Shown: positions 45,224 to 52,920 of the stretch, piece after piece
Layout of the letters: each line of letters starts with the position of its first letter
Numbering within the stretch: the first letter of the stretch is position 1
Source: Streptomyces sp. S4.7
Lineage (GTDB): Bacteria > Actinomycetota > Actinomycetes > Streptomycetales > Streptomycetaceae
Length of the DNA: 64,000 bases
Direction: 5' to 3'
NCBI RefSeq assembly: GCF_010384365.1
Contig: NZ_CP048397.1
Coordinates: 1,860,001-1,924,000, forward strand
Translations under genes and position numbers: made by a program
Notes under the pieces: model-generated
What the model saw: only the letters and a program-made list of their open reading frames with translations
The model's database searches: none
What the model was told of the DNA's origin: nothing

Positions 45224-46144
45224 ATGCTGGCCATCAGGGTGAAGACGGAGAACTGGCAGGAACACGAGCGGATTTCGGCGGACCGGCTCGGGGAGCTGGT
45301 CGCGCGGATCGGGTGTGTCGACGACCAGTTCCTGACCGTGGACCGGATCCCCGACCGGCCGTACGTGTTCATCCAGGTGGTGCGGGACGGCGCCGGGAGC
45401 TACACGCTGGAGCACCGGGACGGCTCCCCCGACGCCATGCTCGGCACGGAGCTGCCGGACGCGGAGTCGGTGGCCCGGATCATGGTCGCGTGGGCCCGCC
45501 AGGAGCCCGGCTGGGACGCGGGAGTGGTCTGGGATCGGGTGGAGCTGCCGAGCCGCGAGCCGGTGCCGGAGCTCGACGACGGGACCCGGCTGGAGATCGA
45601 GCGGTACGTCCGCCGGCTGATCAGGCGCGGGTACGACGGACGGGAGCAGCTCGCCGAGGCCGCCGAGGAGTGGCTGGTCGACGGGGACGAGCGGCCCGTC
45701 TTTGCCGCGCAGGCGCGGCACATCGTGGACCGGCTGTGGCTGGAGCGGGTCGAGGAGCAGGCGGGCTGGGTGGGCGAGACCGACCCCGAGCGGATCACGG
45801 CGGTCTTCGAGGGACTGGACGCGCGGGGCGTCGTGGCCCGCGAGAACTTCGCCTGCTGTCGCGGCTGCGGCCTGGCGGAGATCGGCGCCGAACGCGAGGA
45901 CCGCGACACCGGGACGGTGCGGGGCTTCGTCTTCTTCCACACGCAGTGCACCGAGTCGGTGGCTCTCGGGGGCGGGCTGTCCCTGTACTACGGAGGGTTC
46001 GACGGCTCGGAGGAGACGACGGCGGCTGTCGGCAGGGAGGTCACGGCGGCCCTGACGGGCGCGGGTCTGTCGGTGAAATGGGACGGTTCGCCGGGGTCCG
46101 CGATCGACGTGCCGGACCTCGACTGGCGCAAGCGGCTCGGCTGA
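45224..46144 (+). CDS. DUF6891-type protein
   Basis: 306 aa cytosolic acidic protein. An N-terminal ~120 residues (ending near ELPSREPVPELDD) is followed by a helical part and a zinc-like Cys cluster ENFACCRGCGLAEIG with a later FVFFHTQCTE. The second half matches my memory of DUF6891. Unknown function. ATG 45224 (MLAIRVKTENW). It lies 91 nt after the ARPP-like gene on the same strand and ends at a strong hairpin, so it could belong to that operon. Confidence 0.65.
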   Translation: MLAIRVKTENWQEHERISADRLGELVARIGCVDDQFLTVDRIPDRPYVFIQVVRDGAGSYTLEHRDGSPDAMLGTELPDAESVARIMVAWARQEPGWDAGVVWDRVELPSREPVPELDDGTRLEIERYVRRLIRRGYDGREQLAEAAEEWLVDGDERPVFAAQARHIVDRLWLERVEEQAGWVGETDPERITAVFEGLDARGVVARENFACCRGCGLAEIGAEREDRDTGTVRGFVFFHTQCTESVALGGGLSLYYGGFDGSEETTAAVGREVTAALTGAGLSVKWDGSPGSAIDVPDLDWRKRLG

Positions 46145-46180
46145 CCGGCGTCGTCCTGCCACCGGCCCGGACGACGCCGG
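46145..46180 (+). terminator. Hairpin after the DUF6891-type gene
   Basis: CCGGCGTCGTCC (46145-46156) pairs exactly with GGACGACGCCGG (46169-46180), 12-nt loop, immediately after the stop codon. Confidence 0.88.
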
Positions 46181-46310
46181 CGCGGGCGCGCTCCGTGAAC
46201 GGGCTGTCACCCCCATGAACGGCCCATGAAATGGCCAGTGGATCTCTCCGCGCGTATCGACCGGTGAGAGAGCACTCCTGCTGCGCCGCCGTTTCTGCTT
46301 CAATGAGGTC
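46181..46310. promoter_or_regulatory. Control region of the winged-helix gene with 11-nt repeats
   Basis: On the minus strand, GTTCACGGAGC (46200-46190), GTTCATGGGGG (46220-46210) and TTTCATGGGCC (46231-46221) are 11-nt near-repeats, the last two adjacent. They resemble PhoP-box direct repeat units but deviate in the C/T-rich part. Promoter elements for the leader ORF are not certain. Confidence 0.3.
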
Positions 46311-46430
46311 ATGGCCAGCCTTCAGCACGACGCGTCGGGTCGCATCGGCCTTGAGCCGTTCTGGCCGTCCCGGCAGCATCACGACTTCGACCGGGTGTGT
46401 TGCCGCGCGAGGAACGCGCCGGCCCTCTAA
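46311..46430 (+). CDS. Leader-peptide-like short ORF
   Basis: 39 codons, ATG 46311 to TAA 46430, with GAGG four nt upstream. The product starts MASLQHDASGRIG and contains PSRQHHDFDRVCCRARN. The Arg-His-Asp-...-Arg-Val-Cys pattern is like the short actinobacterial putative leader peptides found upstream of sulfur and other genes. It lies 91 nt before the winged-helix regulator gene, so translation of the Cys/Arg/His codons could control it by attenuation or coupling. Confidence 0.5.
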   Translation: MASLQHDASGRIGLEPFWPSRQHHDFDRVCCRARNAPAL

Positions 46431-46521
46431 AGCCTCTTCCCAGGCCTTCGGCCGTCGCGAATGACGTACGTCCCGTCCTGTCGACTCGACGACATCCTTC
46501 GCGCGAAAGAGCTGACCCCTC

Positions 46522-47112
46522 ATGGCGAACTCCCGCCCCTTCTCCACCGTCACCGCCGCGGCCTCACCCACCTCCGGCCGTCACCGACTCCGAGCCGTCG
46601 ACCGTGACGAGGTCGTGCCGCCCGGTGCGGCCGGTACGGCAGGTGCGGCCGACCGGCTCGTGGACTTCCTGCCGCCCGGCTCCACCTGGCTGCCCGCCCC
46701 GGCGCACACCCTGCCGACGCTGCCGGGCCGACCGCCGATGATCGGCTATCTCGTGCTCGTACCGGCCGATCGGCACCCGGTCGCCACCGCCTCGCCCACA
46801 CCGGGGCCCGCCCCGGCTCCCGGCGTGGGCGAGGGGCCGGTGCGGATCGACCCCGACGAGCGGACCGTCGAGGTGGACGGCCGGCCGCTGGATCTGACGT
46901 ACCTCGAATTCGAGCTGCTCGCCCATCTCGTGGCGCACCCCCACCGGGTGCACTCCCGCGACCAGTTGGTGACCACCGTCTGGGGTTACGGACACGTGGG
47001 CGACGGCCGGACCGTCGACGTGCATGTGGCGAGGCTGCGCCGGAAGCTGGGTGTCGAGCACCGTCACACGATCCGTACGATCCGCCGCGTCGGCTACAAG
47101 TACGCGCCGTAA
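46522..47112 (+). CDS. Winged-helix (OmpR/PhoB-type) DNA-binding protein without a canonical receiver
   Basis: 196 aa. The C-terminal ~95 residues are a trans_reg_C domain (VRIDPDERTVEVDGRPLDLTYLEFELLAHL, HSRDQLVTTVWGYGHVGDGRTVDVHVARLRRKLG, RTIRRVGYKYAP). The ~95-residue N-terminus has no phospho-acceptor Asp site; it reads PPMIGYLVLVPADRHPV after a Pro/Gly-rich stretch. It therefore cannot be a standard response regulator and may be an orphan, ligand-controlled or constitutive regulator. Preceded by the leader-like ORF, followed by a strong terminator. Confidence 0.85.
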   Translation: MANSRPFSTVTAAASPTSGRHRLRAVDRDEVVPPGAAGTAGAADRLVDFLPPGSTWLPAPAHTLPTLPGRPPMIGYLVLVPADRHPVATASPTPGPAPAPGVGEGPVRIDPDERTVEVDGRPLDLTYLEFELLAHLVAHPHRVHSRDQLVTTVWGYGHVGDGRTVDVHVARLRRKLGVEHRHTIRTIRRVGYKYAP

Positions 47113-47149
47113 GGGCCCGGGGACCTCGGTCCCCCGGCTCGGCACGGGT

Positions 47150-47182
47150 GAGGCCCCCGCCGGTTCGCCCGGCGGGGGCCTC
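47150..47182. terminator. Hairpin between winged-helix and PepSY genes
   Basis: GAGGCCCCCGCCGG (47150-47163) pairs with CCGGCGGGGGCCTC (47169-47182), 5-nt loop TTCGC. It lies between convergent genes and can serve both. Confidence 0.9.
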
Positions 47183-47202
47183 GTACGCTTGTGCGGTCCG
47201 GG

Positions 47203-48741
47203 CTAACCGCCGGCTGCCGTACCGGCGCGGGCGGCCCGCGCCCGCGCCACCGCGCCGAGCACCACGTCCAGGACCAGGAACGCCACCAGCGTGATGCCGA
47301 GCAGCGGGACGAACCAGCCGGCCAGCGCCGCCGCGGCGATCAGCGGCAGCAGCACGGACAGCGGGACCTTGCGCCACGCCCCGCGTGCCATCGGCTTGCC
47401 CACACCCAGCTTCCGGTCCCGGGTGGGCCTGCGCTGCCACCACATGCGGTAGCCCCAGACGATGATCAGGATCAGCGAGAGGGCGAGGGCGGCGAGGAGC
47501 AGCTGGTTGACGACGCCGAACGTGAGGCCCATGTGGGCGTCGATGCCGATCCGGGTGAGCTGGGCGAGCAACGGGTAGTCGGCGAAGCGCAGTTCGTCGA
47601 GGATGAGACCGGTGCCGGGGTCGACCGAGACGGAGTCCAGCCGGAGCGGGAACTGGTTGTCGCGCTGCGCGACGACGTACGCCGTTCCTTCGGCGGGCGG
47701 TTTCACGGTCACCGGTCCGTCGAGTCCGGCCTGGCGCGCGGCGGTCAGGGCGTTGTCGAAGCCGATGTCCATGCCCTCGTGGTCACCGCCGTGCCCCTCG
47801 TGTCCCTCGTGCCCGTCGGCACCCGCCGCGCCCTCGCCGCTCCCCAGTTCGGCGGAGACGACGGGGGTGGCGCCGCCGAGCTGGTCCTGGACGGCGCCGA
47901 TGTTCTCGCCCGCGTAGGTGGACCAGGTCAGGCCGGTCGCGGAGAGCGCCAGGAATCCCGCCGCCGCCCACAGTCCGAGCGAGCCGTGCCGGCCGAGGGT
48001 CCTGCGGCGTCCGGTGGCGCCGCGCTCGGGCCGCAGCAGCGCCCGCTTGGAGGTCCTTCTGCGGCCGATCCAGAGTGCCAGCCCGCCGAGCGCGACGACC
48101 CACAGCCAGCTCGCGGCCGTCTCGCTGTAGATGCGGCCGGGTTCGCCGAGATGCAGATGGCGGTGGAGTTCGGAGAGCCAGGTACGCAGCGGGAGGGCCC
48201 CGGAACTGCCGTAGCTGTCCAGCTCGCCGCGTATCTGGGCGGTGTGGGGATCGACGAACACGGCCAGCGACTTGCTCTCCTCGCTGTCCGGCATCGTCAT
48301 CAGGACGCGGGTGGACTCCTCGTCCTCGGAGGAGGGCCAGACGGCGGTGACCTCGCCGTCGGGGTGCGCGGCGCGTGCCGCCTCCACCTGCTGGGAGAGC
48401 ATGGCCGTCCGGTCGCTGTCCGGGGAGCGCAGCTCCTGACGGTAGACGATCTTCTCCGCCTGGTACGAGAGCGAGTAGAGCAGTCCGCTGACGGCGGCGA
48501 TCAGCAGGAGCGGGGCGATGAGCAGGCCGGCGTAGAAGTGCAGCCGCAGGACGAGCGGGCGCACGGCGCCCCAGGTGGTCGCGGGAGCGGCAGGCTTCCC
48601 GTCGTTCGCCTTCTTGCCGTTCGCCTTCTTGGCGTTCGGCTTCTTGGCGTTCGGCTTCTTGCCGTTCGCCTTCTTGGCGTTCGGCTTCTCGGTGGTGGTG
48701 CGTGGGGAGTCGGCGCCCTGTACGGGGTCGTCAATGGCCAT
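47203..48741 (-). CDS. PepSY-associated membrane protein, His-rich
   Basis: 512 aa. The Lys-rich cytoplasmic N-terminus is built from pentapeptide repeats (PNAKK/ANGKK, residues about 20-44). A membrane helix (about 66-92), a PepSY-like extracytoplasmic region, a helix near 210-225, another near 258-275, then an external loop rich in His (HEGHEGHGGDHEGM, about 310-323), and C-terminal helices (about 405-430 and 455-495). Members couple membrane transport or reduction with metal handling. The His-rich loop suggests copper or another metal (inference). In an operon with the His/Met-rich membrane gene 55 nt upstream. Confidence 0.88.
   Translation of the reverse strand: MAIDDPVQGADSPRTTTEKPNAKKANGKKPNAKKPNAKKANGKKANDGKPAAPATTWGAVRPLVLRLHFYAGLLIAPLLLIAAVSGLLYSLSYQAEKIVYRQELRSPDSDRTAMLSQQVEAARAAHPDGEVTAVWPSSEDEESTRVLMTMPDSEESKSLAVFVDPHTAQIRGELDSYGSSGALPLRTWLSELHRHLHLGEPGRIYSETAASWLWVVALGGLALWIGRRRTSKRALLRPERGATGRRRTLGRHGSLGLWAAAGFLALSATGLTWSTYAGENIGAVQDQLGGATPVVSAELGSGEGAAGADGHEGHEGHGGDHEGMDIGFDNALTAARQAGLDGPVTVKPPAEGTAYVVAQRDNQFPLRLDSVSVDPGTGLILDELRFADYPLLAQLTRIGIDAHMGLTFGVVNQLLLAALALSLILIIVWGYRMWWQRRPTRDRKLGVGKPMARGAWRKVPLSVLLPLIAAAALAGWFVPLLGITLVAFLVLDVVLGAVARARAARAGTAAGG
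48610..48684 (-). repeat. Five 15-bp coding repeats in the PepSY gene
   Basis: Five consecutive 15-bp units encode PNAKK, ANGKK, PNAKK, PNAKK, ANGKK, followed by a degenerate sixth. Likely expandable by slippage; the positive charge faces the cytoplasm. Confidence 0.85.
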
Positions 48742-48796
48742 GACTGTCCTAGGAGTTGGCGTGGCACGGGGAAATCGACCCCCGGTCCCGCCCAGG

Positions 48797-49486
48797 TCAG
48801 ACCATGGCGGTGGCGGCCCCGGAGGCCGTCGTTCGGATCGGGAGCGCTCGATGTGCGGGCGGTCCGCGCCGGGACATCGTGTGGGCCGGGACGGCGCCGT
48901 GCGGCCGGTGCGGCGCGCGGGTGCGGTGCCGGGACCGTACGGGCGGGGGTACGGCGAGCGGCCGGGGCGCGGCGAGCAGCAGCCCGAGCGGGGTGAAGGC
49001 GAAGGCGGCGACGGTCCGGGCGAGCCGGAAGAACGCGGCCTCGCCGCGGGCCAGCCACAGCGCGCAGCCCGCGCCCGCGAGCAGGTGGGCGGCGAGCATG
49101 GCGGGCGAGGTGTCGCCCGCGGCGGCGAGGAGGGCGGTCACGCTCCCCCGGCCCGCGCTCTCCCCCATGTCCGCGCCGGCGCCCGCGGGATGACCGTGGT
49201 TCCGCGCCGGCATCGCGCCGTGCGTCCCCAGGGCGGAGAACGTCATGTGCAGCGCGCCCTGCGCGGTGAGCACGGCGGGTGCGATGAATCCGATGCCCCG
49301 GCGCCGCCCGCCCGCGAGCCACGACAGTCCGGCGAGCACGGCGAAAGCCGCCGTGAGTACACCGGGCGGAATCTCGTGGCCCGACCCGGCGGATACGGAC
49401 GAATGCCCCACCGCGGCCAGTGTCACGCACACCGCCGCGAGGATCGCGGCCCGCAAGGCGCGCATCGGCGACCGGGCATCTGTCAT
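48797..49486 (-). CDS. Membrane protein with His/Met-rich segment
   Basis: 229 aa. About four to five membrane helices (near 8-28, 38-55, 60-80, 115-145, 150-175). A loop contains GTHGAMPARNHGHPAGAGADMGES, rich in His and Met. The Arg/Pro-rich C-terminus is cytoplasmic. The ATG at 49486 (MTDARSPMRAL) is chosen; the open frame upstream is not protein-like. Upstream partner of the PepSY gene, 55 nt apart. The shared His/Met character suggests a two-protein metal-handling unit in the membrane. No named family recognised. Confidence 0.7.
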   Translation of the reverse strand: MTDARSPMRALRAAILAAVCVTLAAVGHSSVSAGSGHEIPPGVLTAAFAVLAGLSWLAGGRRRGIGFIAPAVLTAQGALHMTFSALGTHGAMPARNHGHPAGAGADMGESAGRGSVTALLAAAGDTSPAMLAAHLLAGAGCALWLARGEAAFFRLARTVAAFAFTPLGLLLAAPRPLAVPPPVRSRHRTRAPHRPHGAVPAHTMSRRGPPAHRALPIRTTASGAATAMV

Positions 49487-49605
49487 GGTGCGCTCATGCT
49501 GCCATCCCCGTGACAAGAGCGGCAGATGGTGCTGACGCCGTTGACCTGCTATGCCCGCAGCAGAAGAGATCCGGTAATCGGACAGTCCCGTGGCAGGGTT
49601 CCCCC

Positions 49606-50610
49606 ATGAGACTTCTGATACTGGGTGGTACCGAATTCGTGGGCCGCGCCGTGGCCGAGGCCGCGCTCGCGCGCGACTGGCAGGTGACCGTCTTCCACCG
49701 CGGGCGCCACGAACCACCGGCGGGCGTCGCCGTCCTGCACGGTGACCGCACGGCCCCGGGCGGCCTCGCGGCCCTCACCGACACGACGGACGGCTCGGCT
49801 CCCGAGTGGGACGTGGTCCTCGACACCTGGTCGGGCGCCCCGTCGGCCGTGCTCGACGCGGGCCGGCTGCTCGCCGGCCGGGCGGGGCGCTACGCGTACG
49901 TGTCGAGCCGATCCGTGTACGCCTACCCGAGCCGTGCCGGGCTCCCGGAGGACGGCCCGCTGGTCGAAGGCGCCGCGGCGGACGCCGGGCAGCGTGACTA
50001 CGCGCGGGACAAGCGCGGCGGCGAGTTGGCCGCCGAGGCGGCCTTCGGAGACCGCGCGCTCCTGGTGCGCGCGGGCCTGATCCTCGGGCCCTGGGAGAAC
50101 GTGGGGCGGCTGCCGTGGTGGCTGGGACGCATCGCGCGCGGCGGGCCGGTGCTCGCGCCGGGGCCGCGTGAGAACCCGTTGCAGTACATCGACGTACGCG
50201 ACCTCGCCGAGTGGACCCTCGACGCGGCGCAGCGCGGCCTCGGGGGCGCGTACAACCTGGTGAGTCCGTCGGGTCACGTCACGATGGGCGGGCTGCTGGA
50301 GGCATGTGTCGCGGCCACCGGCTCGGACGCCGAGCTGCGCTGGACGGACCCGGACGCGATCCTCGCCGCCGGGGTCGAGCCGTGGTCGGACCTGCCGGTC
50401 TGGCTGCCGCGCGGCGAATCGCACGACATGATGCACGGCGGCGACGTCTCCGCGGCGCTGGCGGCGGGGCTGCGGTGCCGGCCGGCGCGGGAGACCGTCT
50501 TCGACACCTGGGCCTGGCTCCGGTCCATCGGTGGCACGGCCCCGCAACGTCCGGACCGCCCGGCTCTCGGGCTCGCGCCGGAGGTGGAGGCGGCGCTGCT
50601 GGGGCTGTGA
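49606..50610 (+). CDS. NAD-dependent epimerase/dehydratase
   Basis: 334 aa extended SDR. The N-terminal motif is LILGGTEFVGRAV. YVSSRSVYAYPSRAG has the Ser-Tyr region, and DYARDKRGGELAAE carries a Tyr-x3-Lys. LVRAGLILGPWENVGRLPWWL and NPLQYIDVRDLAEW are typical of the plant CSP41/streptomycete reductase group. Substrate unknown. ATG 49606. Monocistronic, divergent from the His/Met membrane gene. Confidence 0.9.
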   Translation: MRLLILGGTEFVGRAVAEAALARDWQVTVFHRGRHEPPAGVAVLHGDRTAPGGLAALTDTTDGSAPEWDVVLDTWSGAPSAVLDAGRLLAGRAGRYAYVSSRSVYAYPSRAGLPEDGPLVEGAAADAGQRDYARDKRGGELAAEAAFGDRALLVRAGLILGPWENVGRLPWWLGRIARGGPVLAPGPRENPLQYIDVRDLAEWTLDAAQRGLGGAYNLVSPSGHVTMGGLLEACVAATGSDAELRWTDPDAILAAGVEPWSDLPVWLPRGESHDMMHGGDVSAALAAGLRCRPARETVFDTWAWLRSIGGTAPQRPDRPALGLAPEVEAALLGL

Positions 50611-50805
50611 GCCGGGGACTCGATGCCGCCCGGGAGCCCCCCGGGGCGGGGATGCCGGGGGTGTCCGAGTGGTGCTAGGTACACCACCGATTGGGGGCGG
50701 AACCCGCTCCCGCCGGACGCGCCCCGACCGGCAGACTGAGGCTCGCGCCGGTCGGGCCGAGGGCCGGGGGCCGATGGGGCACGGGCGAAAGGGAGAGGAA
50801 CGACG

Positions 50806-52077
50806 ATGAACAGGACGAAGAAGGTAGTCGCGGAGGCGGCGACCACCACGGGGCGGGGACTGGTGCTCGGGCTCAGCGCCATCGCGGGCTCGATCACACT
50901 GTTCGTCCTCTCGGTGCTGTCGATCACCTTCATCGTTCTCGGCATCGGCGTCTTCACCACCCCGCACGTCCTGCGGGCCGTGCGGGCGCACGCCAACCGG
51001 CGCCGGCTGCTGGCGGCGACCTGGTCGGACGTCAGGATCCCGGTCCCGTACCGCCCGATGCCCGCCGATCTGCGCACCGGCGTCACCGGGCAGGTGGAGC
51101 GGACGACGCTGATGCTGAAGGACCCGGCGACCTGGCGGGACCTGGCGTGGCTGCTGGTGGACATGACGGCGGGCGCGGTCGTCGCCTTCATCTCCCTGGG
51201 GCTGTTCGTCTACCCGCTGGAAGGTCTCGTGCTGGCGGCCGGACTGTGGCGGGTCTTCGAGGAGGGCGGCTCGTACTGGTACGGCTTCGTCCCCGTCCAC
51301 AGCCAGTTCACGGGCCTGCTGGCCGCCGCGCTGGGTGCGGCGATCGCGGCGGTGGGTGTGCGGTACGCCGACGACGTGCAGCGCGGTCACTTCCTGCTCG
51401 CCAAGTCCCTGCTCGCCCCCAACCAGGACCAGGAGCTGGCGCAGCGCGTCGCCCATCTCACCGAGACCCGGCACGACGCCGTGGACACCTCCGCCGCCGA
51501 ACTGCGCCGGATCGAGCGTGACCTGCACGACGGTGCGCAGGCCCGCCTGGTCGCCATGGGAATGGACCTGGGCACGATCGAGGCGCTCATCGAGAAGAAC
51601 CCGGCCAAGGCCAAGGAGCTGATCGCGAGCGCCCGCAGGTCCTCCGCCGAGGCGCTGACCGAGCTGCGCGACCTGGTCAGGGGCATCCACCCGCCGGTGC
51701 TCGCCGAGCGCGGGCTGGGCGACGCGGTGAAGGCGCTGGCCCTGCGGCTGCCGGTGGAGACCGACGTACAGGTGGATCTGCCGGGCCGTGCGGAGGCCCC
51801 GGTGGAGTCGGCCGCGTACTTCGCGGTGAGCGAGATCCTCACCAACGCGATCAAGCACTCCGGCGCGGACCACATCTGGATCGACATGACCTGCACGGAG
51901 TCCATGCTGCGGATCGCCGTCGGCGACAACGGCGTCGGCGGCGCGAAGATCGGTTCCGGCACCGGGCTGAGCGGACTGGAGCGCCGACTCGGTACATTCG
52001 ACGGCATCCTGGCCGTCAGCAGCCCCGCGGGCGGCCCCACCATGGTCACCGTGGAGATCCCTTGCGAGTTGTCCTAG
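50806..52077 (+). CDS. NarL-type sensor histidine kinase
   Basis: 423 aa. The N-terminal sensor region has about four membrane helices in two pairs (near 20-50 and 115-185) with little outside the membrane, as in the putative-sensor family that responds to envelope stress. A HisKA_3 helix follows with phospho-acceptor His241 in RRIERDLHDGAQARLVAMGM, then a short HATPase domain (NAIKHSGADHIWIDM, GDNGVGGAKIGSGTGLSGLERRL). ATG 50806 with GGGAGAGGAACG upstream. The 3' end overlaps the response regulator by 16 nt. Confidence 0.93.
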   Translation: MNRTKKVVAEAATTTGRGLVLGLSAIAGSITLFVLSVLSITFIVLGIGVFTTPHVLRAVRAHANRRRLLAATWSDVRIPVPYRPMPADLRTGVTGQVERTTLMLKDPATWRDLAWLLVDMTAGAVVAFISLGLFVYPLEGLVLAAGLWRVFEEGGSYWYGFVPVHSQFTGLLAAALGAAIAAVGVRYADDVQRGHFLLAKSLLAPNQDQELAQRVAHLTETRHDAVDTSAAELRRIERDLHDGAQARLVAMGMDLGTIEALIEKNPAKAKELIASARRSSAEALTELRDLVRGIHPPVLAERGLGDAVKALALRLPVETDVQVDLPGRAEAPVESAAYFAVSEILTNAIKHSGADHIWIDMTCTESMLRIAVGDNGVGGAKIGSGTGLSGLERRLGTFDGILAVSSPAGGPTMVTVEIPCELS

Positions 52078-52715
52078 CCGAAGATCTCTTCCTGCTACGT
52101 GACGGCCTGGTCCGGATGCTGGAGGCGTACGACTTCGAGGTCCTGGCCGCCGTGGAGACCGGGCCCGAACTGACGAAGGCGTTCGCGGAACTGGAGCCGG
52201 ACGTCGCCGTCGTCGACGTCCGGCTCCCGCCGTCGCACACCGACGAGGGGCTCCAGTGCGCCCTCGCCGCGCGCAGGGACCGTCCCGGACTGCCCGTCCT
52301 CGTCCTGTCGCAGCACGTCGAGCAGTTGTACGCGCGCGAGTTGCTGGCCGACGGCAACGGCGGCATCGGCTATCTGCTCAAGGACCGGGTCTTCGACGCC
52401 GACCAGTTCATCGACGCGGTGCGCCGGGTCGCCGGGGGCGGTACGGCGATGGACCCCCAGGTCATCCAACAACTGCTGTCCCGGCGCGCCCAGGACGAGC
52501 CGATCGGCCGGCTGACGCCGCGTGAGCGCGAGGTCATGGAGCTGATGGCGCAGGGGCGGTCGAACGCGGCGATCGCCGCCCAACTCGTCGTCACGGAGAG
52601 GGCGGTGTCCAAGCACACGTCGAACATCTTCGGGAAGCTGGGGCTGCCGGTGTCGGACGACGACAACCGGCGGGTGCTCGCGGTGATCGCCTACCTCGAC
52701 CGGGGCCAGCAGTAG
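52062..52715 (+). CDS. NarL/LuxR-family response regulator
   Basis: 217 aa. Receiver with acidic pocket VLAEDLF and phospho-acceptor Asp52 in VAVVDVRLPP; the switch residues are in VLVLSQHVE and YLLKDRV. LuxR-type DNA-binding domain at about 148-212 (LTPREREVMELMAQGRSNAA, TERAVSKHTSNIFGKLGLPV). TTG start at 52062, inside the kinase gene, so it is translationally coupled to it. Target genes unknown. A hairpin downstream separates it from the secreted DUF1996 gene. Confidence 0.93.
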   Translation: MRVVLAEDLFLLRDGLVRMLEAYDFEVLAAVETGPELTKAFAELEPDVAVVDVRLPPSHTDEGLQCALAARRDRPGLPVLVLSQHVEQLYARELLADGNGGIGYLLKDRVFDADQFIDAVRRVAGGGTAMDPQVIQQLLSRRAQDEPIGRLTPREREVMELMAQGRSNAAIAAQLVVTERAVSKHTSNIFGKLGLPVSDDDNRRVLAVIAYLDRGQQ

Positions 52716-52758
52716 CGGCGGGTCCGGCGCGTCGGCGCCCGTGTTGCCCAAGGGGCCA

Positions 52759-52790
52759 CCGGGCGGGGTGTGTTGCGGGCATCCGCCCGG
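52759..52790 (+). terminator. Hairpin after the response regulator gene
   Basis: CCGGGCGG (52759-52766) pairs with CCGCCCGG (52783-52790), 16-nt loop, followed by TTTGTTG; 44 nt after the stop. Confidence 0.75.
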
Positions 52791-52920
52791 TTTGTTGATG
52801 GAGATTTCTATGAATTCCCAGTGCGGCTGAACAGGCCGCGAATGCCGTCCGTATGGAACGGAGCGCTTCCTCCCCCCGCCGGAGATCCCCCTGAACCGGC
52901 ACCGAAGCTTGAGGAGTTCC

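Noticed and set aside
48610..48684. 15-bp repeats, considered as iterons or an origin
   Set aside because: They are in frame in the PepSY gene and give Lys-rich pentapeptides.
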